Source: an uncultured Oscillospiraceae bacterium
GTDB lineage: Bacteria; Bacillota; Clostridia; Oscillospirales; Ruminococcaceae
Assembly: GCA_902490585.1 (NCBI GenBank)
Contig: CABUEI010000017.1
Location: 1 to 42,104, forward strand
Direction of reading: 5' to 3'
Length of the DNA: 42,104 nucleotides
Numbering within the stretch: the stretch's first letter is position 1; every line of letters begins with the position of its first letter. Made by a program: the position numbers and the translations under genes. The notes beneath the pieces were generated by a model that was not told where the DNA came from, did not search any database, and saw nothing but the letters and a program-made list of their open reading frames with translations. Positions 32,490-39,893 of this stretch are shown here, piece by piece.

Positions 32490-32855
32490 ATGCAATATTT
32501 ATGGGCATTTTTAGTCGGAGGTGCGCTGTGTGCAATAGGTCAGCTACTGATTGACCTTACAAAGCTCACCCCTGCGAGAATACTTGTAGCCTATGTGGTT
32601 TCGGGCGTAATCTTAGGAGCAACGGGGCTTTATCAGCCGCTTGTAGATTTTGCAGGCGCAGGTGCTTCGGTACCCTTGACGGGCTTTGGAAATCTGCTTG
32701 CAAAAGGTATAAGAAAAGCTATAGAAAAGGACGGTTTTCTCGGCATATTCACAGGCGGATTTACCGCTTGCTCGGCAGGCGTTACCGCCGCTATGATATT
32801 CGGACTTGTGGTATCGCTTATCTTCAACAGGACAGACAGGACAAGGCAGGAATAA
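32490..32855 (+). CDS. spoVAE: Stage V sporulation protein AE (SpoVAEB type)
   Basis: SpoVAEB is the second membrane subunit of the minimal SpoVA channel. The 121-residue protein is almost wholly hydrophobic with about three or four membrane helices and the conserved GALCAIGQLLIDLTKLTPARILV and AGASVPLTGFGNLLAKGIRKA. It resembles SpoVAC (same IGQ and PLTGFGN features), as known for the family. AGGAG lies 7 bases before the ATG. No spoVAA, AB, AF or AEA follows, so this is the three-gene clostridial set. Confidence 0.95.
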   Translation: MQYLWAFLVGGALCAIGQLLIDLTKLTPARILVAYVVSGVILGATGLYQPLVDFAGAGASVPLTGFGNLLAKGIRKAIEKDGFLGIFTGGFTACSAGVTAAMIFGLVVSLIFNRTDRTRQE

Positions 32856-32870
32856 TCGCTTATTACAGCC

Positions 32871-32930
32871 TTGACAAGCAACCTGTTCAGTGCTATTATA
32901 ATTACAGTTATTTAAAACTAACTGTAATTA
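32871..32930 (+). promoter_or_regulatory. Promoter with perfect 12-bp inverted-repeat operator upstream of ATC-hydrolase copy 2
   Basis: TTGACA (32871-32876), 17-base spacer, TATTAT (32894-32899). Starting on the last base of the -10, TAATTACAGTTA (32899-32910), an 8-base AT spacer and TAACTGTAATTA (32919-32930) form a perfect inverted repeat over the start site. This is a textbook repressor position; the regulator is not identifiable from the window. Confidence 0.75.
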
Positions 32931-32951
32931 CATACATAAGGGGAAATCATA

Positions 32952-33560
32952 ATGTCAAAGCAAAGCTACATCGAAAAAGGGTTTATCGAAGTCTGTAAAA
33001 GCCGTTATTCCGAACAATCCGAAAAGCTGATAACCGATATGAATAAAAGACTTGGCAGGCTCAGAAAAGAAACCGAAAACGAATCAAAAGCAATGAAGTT
33101 CCACCTTGAAAGTCAGATTCTCCCCGGAATTGCGGCTTACGAAACTTTGTCTGCCGTTATGGGTAAGGAGCAAGCACTTGCCGAGATACACCGTATTGTA
33201 GAAATTCACTCGCTAAAAATGAAAAAAGTGGTATCAAAAACCGCCCGCTTTGCAGGAATGTACAAGCGTATCCCGAAAATATTTCTGAAAGTAACACAAA
33301 AAACATTCGGACGTGACGCAGGTTTTGATTATAAGATATATGATACCGACAAGAACACGGCAAAGCTTGATATGCTCAAATGCACCTACCGTATGATGAC
33401 CGTGCGGTACGGTTGTCCTGAGCTATGTGTTTGCTTCTGTGACAGCGATGATATAGCGTACGGTGATATTCACCTTAAACTCAAATGGCACAGAAGTATG
33501 ACCCTCGGACGAGGAAACGACTGTTGCGATTTTTCGCTTAGTTACATAAAAACCGAATAA
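32952..33560 (+). CDS. L-2-amino-thiazoline-4-carboxylate hydrolase family protein (copy 2)
   Basis: The product is 202 residues. Its C-terminal half has YGCPELCVCFCDSDDIAYGDIHLKLKW...GRGNDCCDFSLSY, the same GCPEL...C..D...DI..KL...G-D-CDF framework as the protein at 12234-12836, so both belong to the ATC hydrolase family. The N-terminal half is helical and highly charged with no membrane segment. It stands alone between spoVAE and a terminator, with its own promoter and a perfect palindromic operator, and AAGGGG upstream of the ATG. This points to an inducible single-gene unit, in contrast to copy 1 in the housekeeping run. Substrate unknown; thiazoline or another cyclic amide is only a family-level guess. 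Confidence 0.72.
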   Translation: MSKQSYIEKGFIEVCKSRYSEQSEKLITDMNKRLGRLRKETENESKAMKFHLESQILPGIAAYETLSAVMGKEQALAEIHRIVEIHSLKMKKVVSKTARFAGMYKRIPKIFLKVTQKTFGRDAGFDYKIYDTDKNTAKLDMLKCTYRMMTVRYGCPELCVCFCDSDDIAYGDIHLKLKWHRSMTLGRGNDCCDFSLSYIKTE

Positions 33561-33565
33561 AACAC

Positions 33566-33595
33566 AACCGCCGACTGTATCAGCCGGCGGTTTAA
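33566..33595 (+). terminator. Rho-independent terminator after ATC-hydrolase copy 2
   Basis: AACCGCCG (33566-33573) pairs with CGGCGGTT (33585-33592), with CTG/CAG inside, followed by TAATTT. It also precedes, on the other strand, the end of the small gene at 33618. Confidence 0.82.
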
Positions 33596-33617
33596 TTTAC
33601 CCATATTATTTATTAAC

Positions 33618-33731
33618 TCAGTTCAGATACATAAATCCCTGTACCACAACACCTATAATCATAATAAGTGCAAGTACTCCTGCACCTATCTTCATACCTA
33701 TTCCGAGCCTTTCACGATTTTTCTGTTTCAT
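33618..33731 (-). CDS. 37-residue single-pass membrane protein divergent from sigK
   Basis: An ATG at 33731 with AGGAG 9 bases upstream opens a 37-codon frame ending TGA at 33618. The product starts with a strongly basic segment (MKQKNRERLGIGMK) and then one hydrophobic helix (IGAGVLALIMIIGVVVQGFMYL). This layout of positive N-terminus plus one C-terminal helix is like the tiny DUF4044-type proteins of Firmicutes, though I cannot confirm membership. It lies alone between a terminator and the upstream region of sigK, pointing away from sigK. Good ribosome site, compact frame and a membrane-compatible sequence make it likely to be real. Confidence 0.6.
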   Translation of the reverse strand: MKQKNRERLGIGMKIGAGVLALIMIIGVVVQGFMYLN

Positions 33732-33869
33732 GCCACTGCTCTCCTGACTTTCATGGATTATGCAATTAATTATACACCCATATTTTTCTTATGTCAAGAC
33801 AGCTGTACCTGCATAACAGGCGGAATGTCCCGAATAAACTGTATCATTATCTTTTCGGAGTGTGATATT

Positions 33870-34577
33870 ATGTTTATATCGGTACTGCAAACGGCATTGC
33901 AAAGCCTTATTTTCTTTGCTCTGCATTTTAAGAATAACGGTTCTTTTCCACGACAGCTTTCCGCAAAGGAAGAAAGGGAATGTCTTGAAAAAGCGGCTCA
34001 GGGCGATCTTGCCGCCCGTGACAAGCTTATCAACCACAATCTCCGCCTTGTAGCGTTTATTGTCAAAAAGCATTACCCTGACAGCAAGGAAGCAGACGAC
34101 CTTATTTCAATCGGAATAATCGGGCTTATCCGTGCCGCCGAAACATTTGATTACAAGAAAAATATCAACTTTTCAACCTATGCGGGAAAATGTATCAACA
34201 ACCAGATAAGAATGTACTTTCGCAAAACAAAGCATCAGCAAACGGAAGTCTATATGAATGATCCTATGGACTGCGACAAGGACGGAAATGCCGTCACTCT
34301 CGCCGACATATTTAAGGACGGAACGGACGTTGCAGAAGAAGCCGCTCTGAACATAGAGCTTGACAAAATGTACCGTTACATTGAAGAAGAGCTTGACGAA
34401 CGTGAAAAAGAAATCCTCACCAAGCGTTACGGTTTATCCAAAACGTCATACAGCACCGACAGGATAATGACCCAGCGTGAAGTTGCAGACGAGCTTGAAA
34501 TAAGCCGCAGTTATGTTTCAAGGATCGAGAAAAAAGCCCTTGAGAAACTCCGTACCCGCTTTGAAAAAGGGGACTGA
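33870..34577 (+). CDS. sigK: Sporulation sigma factor K, uninterrupted
   Basis: SigK directs late mother-cell transcription during sporulation. The 235-residue protein from ATG 33870 (CGGAG 9 bases upstream) has a hydrophobic pro-sequence (MFISVLQTALQSLIFFALHF), as expected for a precursor cut by SpoIVFB, then NNGSFPRQLSAKEERECLEKAAQGD, region 2 (NHNLRLVAFIVKKHYPDSKEADDLISIGIIGLIRAAETFD), FSTYAGKCINNQIRMYFRK, and region 4 with EREKEILTKRYGL and the helix-turn-helix TQREVADELEISRSYVSRIEKKALEKLR. An upstream in-frame ATG at 33753 adds 39 residues without ribosome site and is rejected. There is no skin-type insertion. Confidence 0.94.
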   Translation: MFISVLQTALQSLIFFALHFKNNGSFPRQLSAKEERECLEKAAQGDLAARDKLINHNLRLVAFIVKKHYPDSKEADDLISIGIIGLIRAAETFDYKKNINFSTYAGKCINNQIRMYFRKTKHQQTEVYMNDPMDCDKDGNAVTLADIFKDGTDVAEEAALNIELDKMYRYIEEELDEREKEILTKRYGLSKTSYSTDRIMTQREVADELEISRSYVSRIEKKALEKLRTRFEKGD

Positions 34578-34626
34578 AATAATGTTTTGTTTTTTATAAA
34601 CCTTTCAAATAACCTCAATATATAAC

Positions 34627-34659
34627 AACAGCCACGATATAAAACCGTGGCTGTTTTGC
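34627..34659. terminator. Bidirectional terminator between sigK and putP
   Basis: AACAGCCACG (34627-34636) and CGTGGCTGTT (34646-34655) form a 10-bp stem; TTTTGCTT continues on the plus strand after sigK. On the minus strand the tail is TTGTTATA. It separates the convergent sigK and putP. Confidence 0.8.
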
Positions 34660-34675
34660 TTATTACATTTTAAGA

Positions 34676-36202
34676 TTATTCAGCCGCATCAACCGACTCA
34701 AACTCATCAATGATTTCCTGTGAGGGTTTCTTATCAATAAGCGATACAACAACTATTGCGATAAGAGCAACTATAAACGCAGGAAGAAGTTCGTAAATGT
34801 TGAACAGTCCGCCGAGAGGACGAACGAGGAACTTCCATATAAATACCATAGTGCCGCCTGCGAATATACCTGCGAATGCGCCCCACTTTGTTGTTCTCTT
34901 CCAGAACAGTGCTGCCAGTACAACAGGACCGAAAGCCGCACCGAAACCTGCCCATGCGAACGAAACTATCTGGAATACCGAGCTGTTGGGATCCCATGCG
35001 ATAATAATACCAACAATTGCTATTACCACAACTGTAATTCTTGCGATAAGCATAGCTGTCTTTTCGTTTTTCTTTATCTTGAACACCTGGCTGAACAGAT
35101 TTTCAGAAACCGCAGATGACGCCGCAAGAAGCTGTGAGTCTGCTGTTGACATGGTAGAAGCAAGGATACCGGCAATGATAAGACCGCCGACAATTGCCGC
35201 AAGAGGACCTGCCTTAGCAAGAAGATTAGCGATAACAACTATTACTGTTTCGGGGTCTGCAAGAGGGTCAATAACGTTGTTCTTTGTCATTGCAAGACCT
35301 ACAACGCCGATAAATATTGCAACTGCAAGTGAAATTACAACCCATACGGTAGCAACTCTTCTTGAAGTCTTGAGCTTCTTGCTGTCGCTTATAGCCATGA
35401 ATCTGAGCAGAACGTGAGGCATACCGAAATATCCGAGACCCCATGCAAGTGTTGAAACAATGCTGAGCGGACCGTAGTCGCCTGTCTGCTGATTGAGCAC
35501 ATCAAATGTGTGTGTCAGTGAGAAATAGCCGGGCATTGAATTTGCATGATTCATAACCTCTACTACACCGCCAACGGATGAAATACCGAATACAACAACT
35601 ATAATGAGAGCAACCGACATTATGATACTCTGTATAAAGTCGGTAGTACTTGCGGCTAAGAATCCGCCGATAGTGGTATATGCGATGATTACAACCGCAC
35701 TGATAATCATGGCAATGTGGTAATCTGCACCGAAAAGGCTGTTGAACAATTTACCGCAAGCCGAGAATCCGGAACCTGTATAAGGAATGAAGAATACGAT
35801 TATTATAAGAGCAGAAATAAGAGTAAGTATCTGCTTGCTGTCTCTGAATCTCTTTGAGAAAAATTCAGGAATTGTTATAGCGTTGCAGGTATGCGAGTAC
35901 TTTCTTATTCTCTTTGAAACAATAAGCCAGTTGATATATGTACCTATTGCAAGTCCTATACCTGTCCATGCGGCATCTGCTATACCTGTGGCATAAGCAA
36001 CGCCGGGCAGCCCCATAAGAAGCCAGCCGCTCATATCGGACGCTTCCGCACTCATTGCGGTAACAAACGGTCCGAGCTTTCTGCCGCCGAGGTAAAAGTC
36101 GCCGACATTGTCAGTTTTCTTTGCACATACTATACCGACAACTACCATCATAATAAGATAAAAGGCAATAGTTATCAGCATAATTATCTGTTGTAATTCC
36201 AT
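34676..36202 (-). CDS. putP: Sodium/proline symporter PutP
   Basis: A member of the sodium:solute symporter family with 508 residues and about 13 membrane helices. Typical PutP stretches are FYLGGRKLGPFVTAMSAEASDMSGWLLMGLPG (residues ~32-65), the Na/proline site region, GLGYFGMPHVLLRFMAI, and ILASTMSTADSQLLAASSAVSENLF with the conserved Ser residues. The C-terminus is a short acidic cytoplasmic tail. It is a single-gene unit with its own promoter. Proline uptake is likely for nutrition or osmotic protection; strict substrate is inferred from family. Confidence 0.93.
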   Translation of the reverse strand: MELQQIIMLITIAFYLIMMVVVGIVCAKKTDNVGDFYLGGRKLGPFVTAMSAEASDMSGWLLMGLPGVAYATGIADAAWTGIGLAIGTYINWLIVSKRIRKYSHTCNAITIPEFFSKRFRDSKQILTLISALIIIVFFIPYTGSGFSACGKLFNSLFGADYHIAMIISAVVIIAYTTIGGFLAASTTDFIQSIIMSVALIIVVVFGISSVGGVVEVMNHANSMPGYFSLTHTFDVLNQQTGDYGPLSIVSTLAWGLGYFGMPHVLLRFMAISDSKKLKTSRRVATVWVVISLAVAIFIGVVGLAMTKNNVIDPLADPETVIVVIANLLAKAGPLAAIVGGLIIAGILASTMSTADSQLLAASSAVSENLFSQVFKIKKNEKTAMLIARITVVVIAIVGIIIAWDPNSSVFQIVSFAWAGFGAAFGPVVLAALFWKRTTKWGAFAGIFAGGTMVFIWKFLVRPLGGLFNIYELLPAFIVALIAIVVVSLIDKKPSQEIIDEFESVDAAE

Positions 36203-36253
36203 TTTTTAGTTTCCCTTCGTATTTTTTTGCGGTAAAACCGCACATTACTTAAT

Positions 36254-36282
36254 ATTCTATCACATCTATTCGGATTTTGCAA
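36254..36282 (-). promoter_or_regulatory. Sigma-A promoter of putP
   Basis: Minus-strand TTGCAA (36277-36282), 17-base spacer, TAGAAT (36254-36259). The leader carries a small stem TGCGGT-AAA-ACCGCA (36228-36242) just before the ribosome site. Confidence 0.72.
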
Positions 36283-36693
36283 GTTATTTATGACAAAAAT
36301 TCATGCACCCGTGGGGTGCAACAAATTCGCCTTTTGAAATGATTGTTATTTTTGACGGTGAATATAAACAATCCTGCTGATTTCAGGCTGTCATAATATA
36401 TTGCTTGAAATTTACACACCGAATATTACCGATATATTTGTAGGAGTGATGTCTTGCCTCGTCTGTTGCTTAAATCATTTACATTCATCTGACATAATAA
36501 AAGTGCAACCGCTTTTCCGTTACCGTCATTACCGCTTTTGTTGCTAACCGCCGTTCTCTAATCTTCGCTGAATGCCGTCATTTCCAAAGGCAGAATTGTG
36601 GGTGTCGGCACGCCGTACAGTCCGTTTTTTAGGACAGAGGAAGTGTTATTATATGTACATAAGATAAATAAACCCACTGAGAAAGGAAATAAT
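36283..36693. other. 410-base gap between putP promoter and the small membrane gene
   Basis: No gene with coding character was found. Visible items are a perfect 7-bp hairpin TGCACCC-GTG-GGGTGCA at 36304-36320, of which the loop side could also end a transcript, and GTCC...GGAC around 36620-36635 with a T-rich loop. Nothing else is supported. Confidence 0.5.
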
Positions 36694-36879
36694 ATGACTC
36701 TTTTTATAATTTACCTGATACTTACGCCGTTCCTGTGCCTGCTTGGTATGTTCGCACTTGAATATCTCGAAAGAAAATTAAAAGCGGCTGTCGCTAAGAA
36801 AACGAAAGCCGCCCCTGTACATTCATGTACTGTTGAAAAAATCGCCTATACCGATACCGAAACCCGTAAGGCAGTCTGA
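36694..36879 (+). CDS. 61-residue membrane protein, tail to tail with gpsA
   Basis: The ATG at 36694 has AAAGGA 6 bases upstream; the frame is open further left but that part has no ribosome site. The protein has one N-terminal hydrophobic helix (LFIIYLILTPFLCLLGMFAL), then a basic region (EYLERKLKAAVAKKTKAA) and a short polar tail (SCTVEKIAYTDTETRKAV). I do not recognise the family. It runs opposite to its neighbours, and its stop is one base from the stop of gpsA, so the two transcripts must overlap or terminate inside each other's genes. Confidence 0.6.
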   Translation: MTLFIIYLILTPFLCLLGMFALEYLERKLKAAVAKKTKAAPVHSCTVEKIAYTDTETRKAV

Positions 36880-36880
36880 A

Positions 36881-37873
36881 TCAAAATACTTCTTCCTCTG
36901 CCTTGCTGGGTCTGCCCATAAGTTTTGACACAGCCGCAAGCGGACTCTGACCGTTGTAGCAGACTTCACAGAGCTGTTCGATTATCGGTACCTGTACGCC
37001 GAGTTGATTTGCTATAGCGTAGGCTATCTTTGCACATTGATAACCCTCTACTGTTCCGACCTGCTTTACAGCTTCTGCGGCAGGTATGCCCTGACCTATC
37101 AGCAATCCGGCACGGTGGTTTCTCGAATGTGAGGAGGTGCAGGTAACGATCAGATCACCGACACCCGATAAGCCGTTGAAAGTTTCACGCTTGCCGCCCA
37201 TAGCTACACCAAGACGTGTAATCTCGGCAAGACCTCTTGTCATAAGTGCGGCGATTGTATTATCTCCGAGCCCCATTCCTTCTACTATTCCACAGCAGAG
37301 GGCAATGGGGTTTTTCAATGCACCGCCAAGCTCGCAGCCTATAAGATCGCTGTTTCTGTATATTCTTAATCTGTCATTCTGCAATGTTTCCTGAAGATAT
37401 GCCATACATTCAGCGTCTTCTGATGAAACTACGATTGTAGTCGGAACATTTCTGCCGATTTCTTCTGCGTGTGAAGGTCCTGTCAGGACAGCGATTCTGT
37501 TGTCGGGGAGTTCCTCTTTAAGTACCTCGGATAAACGCTTGTCCGTCTTCTCTTCAAAGCCCTTTCCGACATTTACAACGATAGTATCCTTTTTAATAAA
37601 CGGCTTTGCTTTCTGCACAACCTCACGGACGAACTTTGACGGTATTGCAAATACAAGTATATCGCAGTCGCCGGCACAGTTCAGATCTGTGGTAAGTCTT
37701 ATTGTAGGCGGTACTATTACACCTGGCAGGAGCTTTTTATGCTCGCCGTCGTTCAGTATTGCGTCTATCTCTTCCTTATACTTTGACCATGCAGTTACAT
37801 TGTGACCGTACTTGTCCCACATAATAGCAAGAGCTGTACCGAATCCGCAACCGAGTATTGTTATCTTAGCCAT
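36881..37873 (-). CDS. gpsA: Glycerol-3-phosphate dehydrogenase [NAD(P)+] GpsA
   Basis: GpsA reduces dihydroxyacetone phosphate to sn-glycerol-3-phosphate, the backbone for phospholipids. The 330-residue protein has the NAD site ILGCGFGTALA (6-16), VNVGKGFEEKT, LTGPSHAEEIGRNVPT, GCELGGALKNPIALCCGIVEG with the catalytic Lys, and FNGLSGVGDLIVTCTSSHSRNHRAG. All are standard. Its product is the acceptor for PlsY, encoded 19 bases upstream. Confidence 0.97.
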   Translation of the reverse strand: MAKITILGCGFGTALAIMWDKYGHNVTAWSKYKEEIDAILNDGEHKKLLPGVIVPPTIRLTTDLNCAGDCDILVFAIPSKFVREVVQKAKPFIKKDTIVVNVGKGFEEKTDKRLSEVLKEELPDNRIAVLTGPSHAEEIGRNVPTTIVVSSEDAECMAYLQETLQNDRLRIYRNSDLIGCELGGALKNPIALCCGIVEGMGLGDNTIAALMTRGLAEITRLGVAMGGKRETFNGLSGVGDLIVTCTSSHSRNHRAGLLIGQGIPAAEAVKQVGTVEGYQCAKIAYAIANQLGVQVPIIEQLCEVCYNGQSPLAAVSKLMGRPSKAEEEVF

Positions 37874-37892
37874 TTACAAAGCCTTCTTTCCG

Positions 37893-38549
37893 TTATGCCT
37901 TCTGTCCGAGTTTCTTTTCCGTGTGGTTTTTAAGTCTTACAAGATTGCTTCTGTGCATAAACAGAATCAGTACACAGATAAGTGCAGACAGTATAACATT
38001 TATCCAAACGCACGGGTCGCCTACAATCATGCTGTATACAAGTATCGTTATCGGATAAAGCACAGCCGCAATGCACGAGCCGAGCGAAACATACCTTGTT
38101 ATAGCAACTACTATAATAAATATTCCGAGCAGTATGCAGGCAGGGATCCATTCAACTGTCATAAGCACCGCAACGGACACCAGTATTCCCTTTCCGCCTT
38201 TGAATCCGAAATACACAGGGAAAACGTGACCGATAATTGCCGCTACAGCCGCCGCAAATCCTACATAAGTCATCATATTGTCCGGATTTGAAGTATCAAT
38301 GCCGACAAGCCATAAGAATGAAAATCTTACTATCAGTATCGACAGCACGCCTTTAAGCACATCGCCGAGCAGTACGAAAAGTGCCGCCAGCTTGCCCTGT
38401 GTTCTCAGCGTGTTCGTAAGACCTGCATTTCCGCTTCCGAGCGTTCTTATATCTTCTCCGGTTTTTATCTTTGTAACGATTATGGCACTGTTTATTCCGC
38501 AAAGCAGATACGGTACTATTATCATTATCGCATAGCACAGATATATCAT
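37893..38549 (-). CDS. plsY: Acyl-phosphate glycerol-3-phosphate acyltransferase PlsY
   Basis: PlsY transfers an acyl group from acyl phosphate to glycerol-3-phosphate, the first step of phosphatidate synthesis. The 218-residue membrane protein shows several hydrophobic segments and the three loop motifs: LGSGNAGLTNTLRTQGK (37-53), HVFPVYFGFKGGKGILVSVAVL (108-129) and a late VRLKNH-like basic tail. It lies between der and gpsA, 6 bases after der, a common clostridial order. Confidence 0.96.
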   Translation of the reverse strand: MIYLCYAIMIIVPYLLCGINSAIIVTKIKTGEDIRTLGSGNAGLTNTLRTQGKLAALFVLLGDVLKGVLSILIVRFSFLWLVGIDTSNPDNMMTYVGFAAAVAAIIGHVFPVYFGFKGGKGILVSVAVLMTVEWIPACILLGIFIIVVAITRYVSLGSCIAAVLYPITILVYSMIVGDPCVWINVILSALICVLILFMHRSNLVRLKNHTEKKLGQKA

Positions 38550-38555
38550 TATCCG

Positions 38556-39875
38556 TTATTCTCCTCGTTCTCTTGCAATTATTTTTATAGGTGTTCCGTC
38601 AAGTCCGAAACTTTCTCTTATCTGATTTTCAATGTATCTCTGATAGGAATAGTGGAAAAGCTCCTTGTCGTTACAGAATATAACGAACGTCGGCGGCTTT
38701 GCCGATGCCTGAGTCATATAATACAGTTTCAGGCGCTTACCCTTGTCTGACGGAGGCTGAACTCTTGCTGTGGCATAGCCGAGCATATCGTTGAGCGTAC
38801 CTGTAGAAATACGTCTGATGTTCTGAGAATATGTGTATTTTATCTGTTCAAACAGCTTGTCAACTCTCTGACCTGTAAGTGCCGAAATGAATACGAACGG
38901 TGCATACGACATAAATGAGAAGTCAACTTCAAGCTTCTTTGTGAACTCCTGCATTGTCTTTCCGTCTTTTTCGACAGCGTCCCACTTGTTTATAGCGATA
39001 ACGCTCGCCTTGCCCTGCTCATGAGCATAGCCTGCAACCTTGCTGTCCTGCTCGGTAAAGCCTTCGGTTGCATCAATCATGATAACGCATACATCGGCTC
39101 TGTCTATTGCCATATATGCACGCAGTACACTGTACTTTTCTATCTGCTCGTTTACCTTTGACTTGCGGCGGATACCTGCCGTATCTATAAGCACATATTC
39201 CTGACCGTCACGCTCAATTACAGTATCAACAGCATCACGGGTCGTACCTGCAATATTCGATACTATCATTCTCTGCTCGCCTGCAATTTTGTTTACAAGC
39301 GAAGATTTGCCTGCGTTCGGCTTGCCTATAACAGCCACCTTGATAGCGTCCTCGGAGTACTCACGCTGAGGATTTTCGTCGGGCATATTCTCAAATACCG
39401 CATCAAGCAGATCGCCTGTACCGTGACCGTGTACCGATGATACGGCTATGGGGTCGCCCAGTCCGAGATTATAGAACTCGTAGAAATCAGGGGGAACCTC
39501 ACCTATTCCGTCACACTTGTTTACACACAGCACAACAGGCTTGCCACTCTTCTGGAGCATTGCCGCAACATCAGCGTCATTAGCGGTAACACCCGAGGTT
39601 ACATCGGTTACGAATATAATTACATCTGCCTTGTCGATTGCAAGCTGTGCCTGCATTCTCATCTGAGAGAGTATTACATCCTTGCTGTCAGGCTCGATAC
39701 CGCCTGTATCAACAAGCATAAACTCCTTGCCGAGCCACTCCGCCTTTGCGTATATTCTGTCACGGGTAACGCCCGGTGTATCGTCTACTATAGACATTCT
39801 CTTACCGACAATTCGGTTGAAGAGCGTTGATTTACCAACGTTGGGTCGTCCTACGACCGCTACTATTCCGTTCAT
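38556..39875 (-). CDS. der: Ribosome-associated GTPase Der (EngA)
   Basis: Der is a tandem GTPase needed for 50S ribosomal subunit assembly. The 439-residue protein has two G domains: GRPNVGKS (9-16) with DTPGVTRD, DTGG and NKCD; and GKPNAGKS near residue 183 with NIAGTTRDAVDT, DTAGIRRKSKV and NKWD. A KH-like C-terminal domain follows (KRLKLYYMTQASAKPPTFVIFCN). Length and motif order are normal. Confidence 0.98.
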   Translation of the reverse strand: MNGIVAVVGRPNVGKSTLFNRIVGKRMSIVDDTPGVTRDRIYAKAEWLGKEFMLVDTGGIEPDSKDVILSQMRMQAQLAIDKADVIIFVTDVTSGVTANDADVAAMLQKSGKPVVLCVNKCDGIGEVPPDFYEFYNLGLGDPIAVSSVHGHGTGDLLDAVFENMPDENPQREYSEDAIKVAVIGKPNAGKSSLVNKIAGEQRMIVSNIAGTTRDAVDTVIERDGQEYVLIDTAGIRRKSKVNEQIEKYSVLRAYMAIDRADVCVIMIDATEGFTEQDSKVAGYAHEQGKASVIAINKWDAVEKDGKTMQEFTKKLEVDFSFMSYAPFVFISALTGQRVDKLFEQIKYTYSQNIRRISTGTLNDMLGYATARVQPPSDKGKRLKLYYMTQASAKPPTFVIFCNDKELFHYSYQRYIENQIRESFGLDGTPIKIIARERGE

Positions 39876-39893
39876 TTATATCATTCCTTTCTT

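Noticed and set aside
33753..33870. 39-residue N-terminal extension of SigK
   Set aside because: No ribosome site at 33753; the pro-sequence of SigK homologues starts at the ATG at 33870.
33870..34577. Possible skin-type interruption or pseudogene in sigK
   Set aside because: The reading frame is continuous and both region 2 and region 4 are intact.
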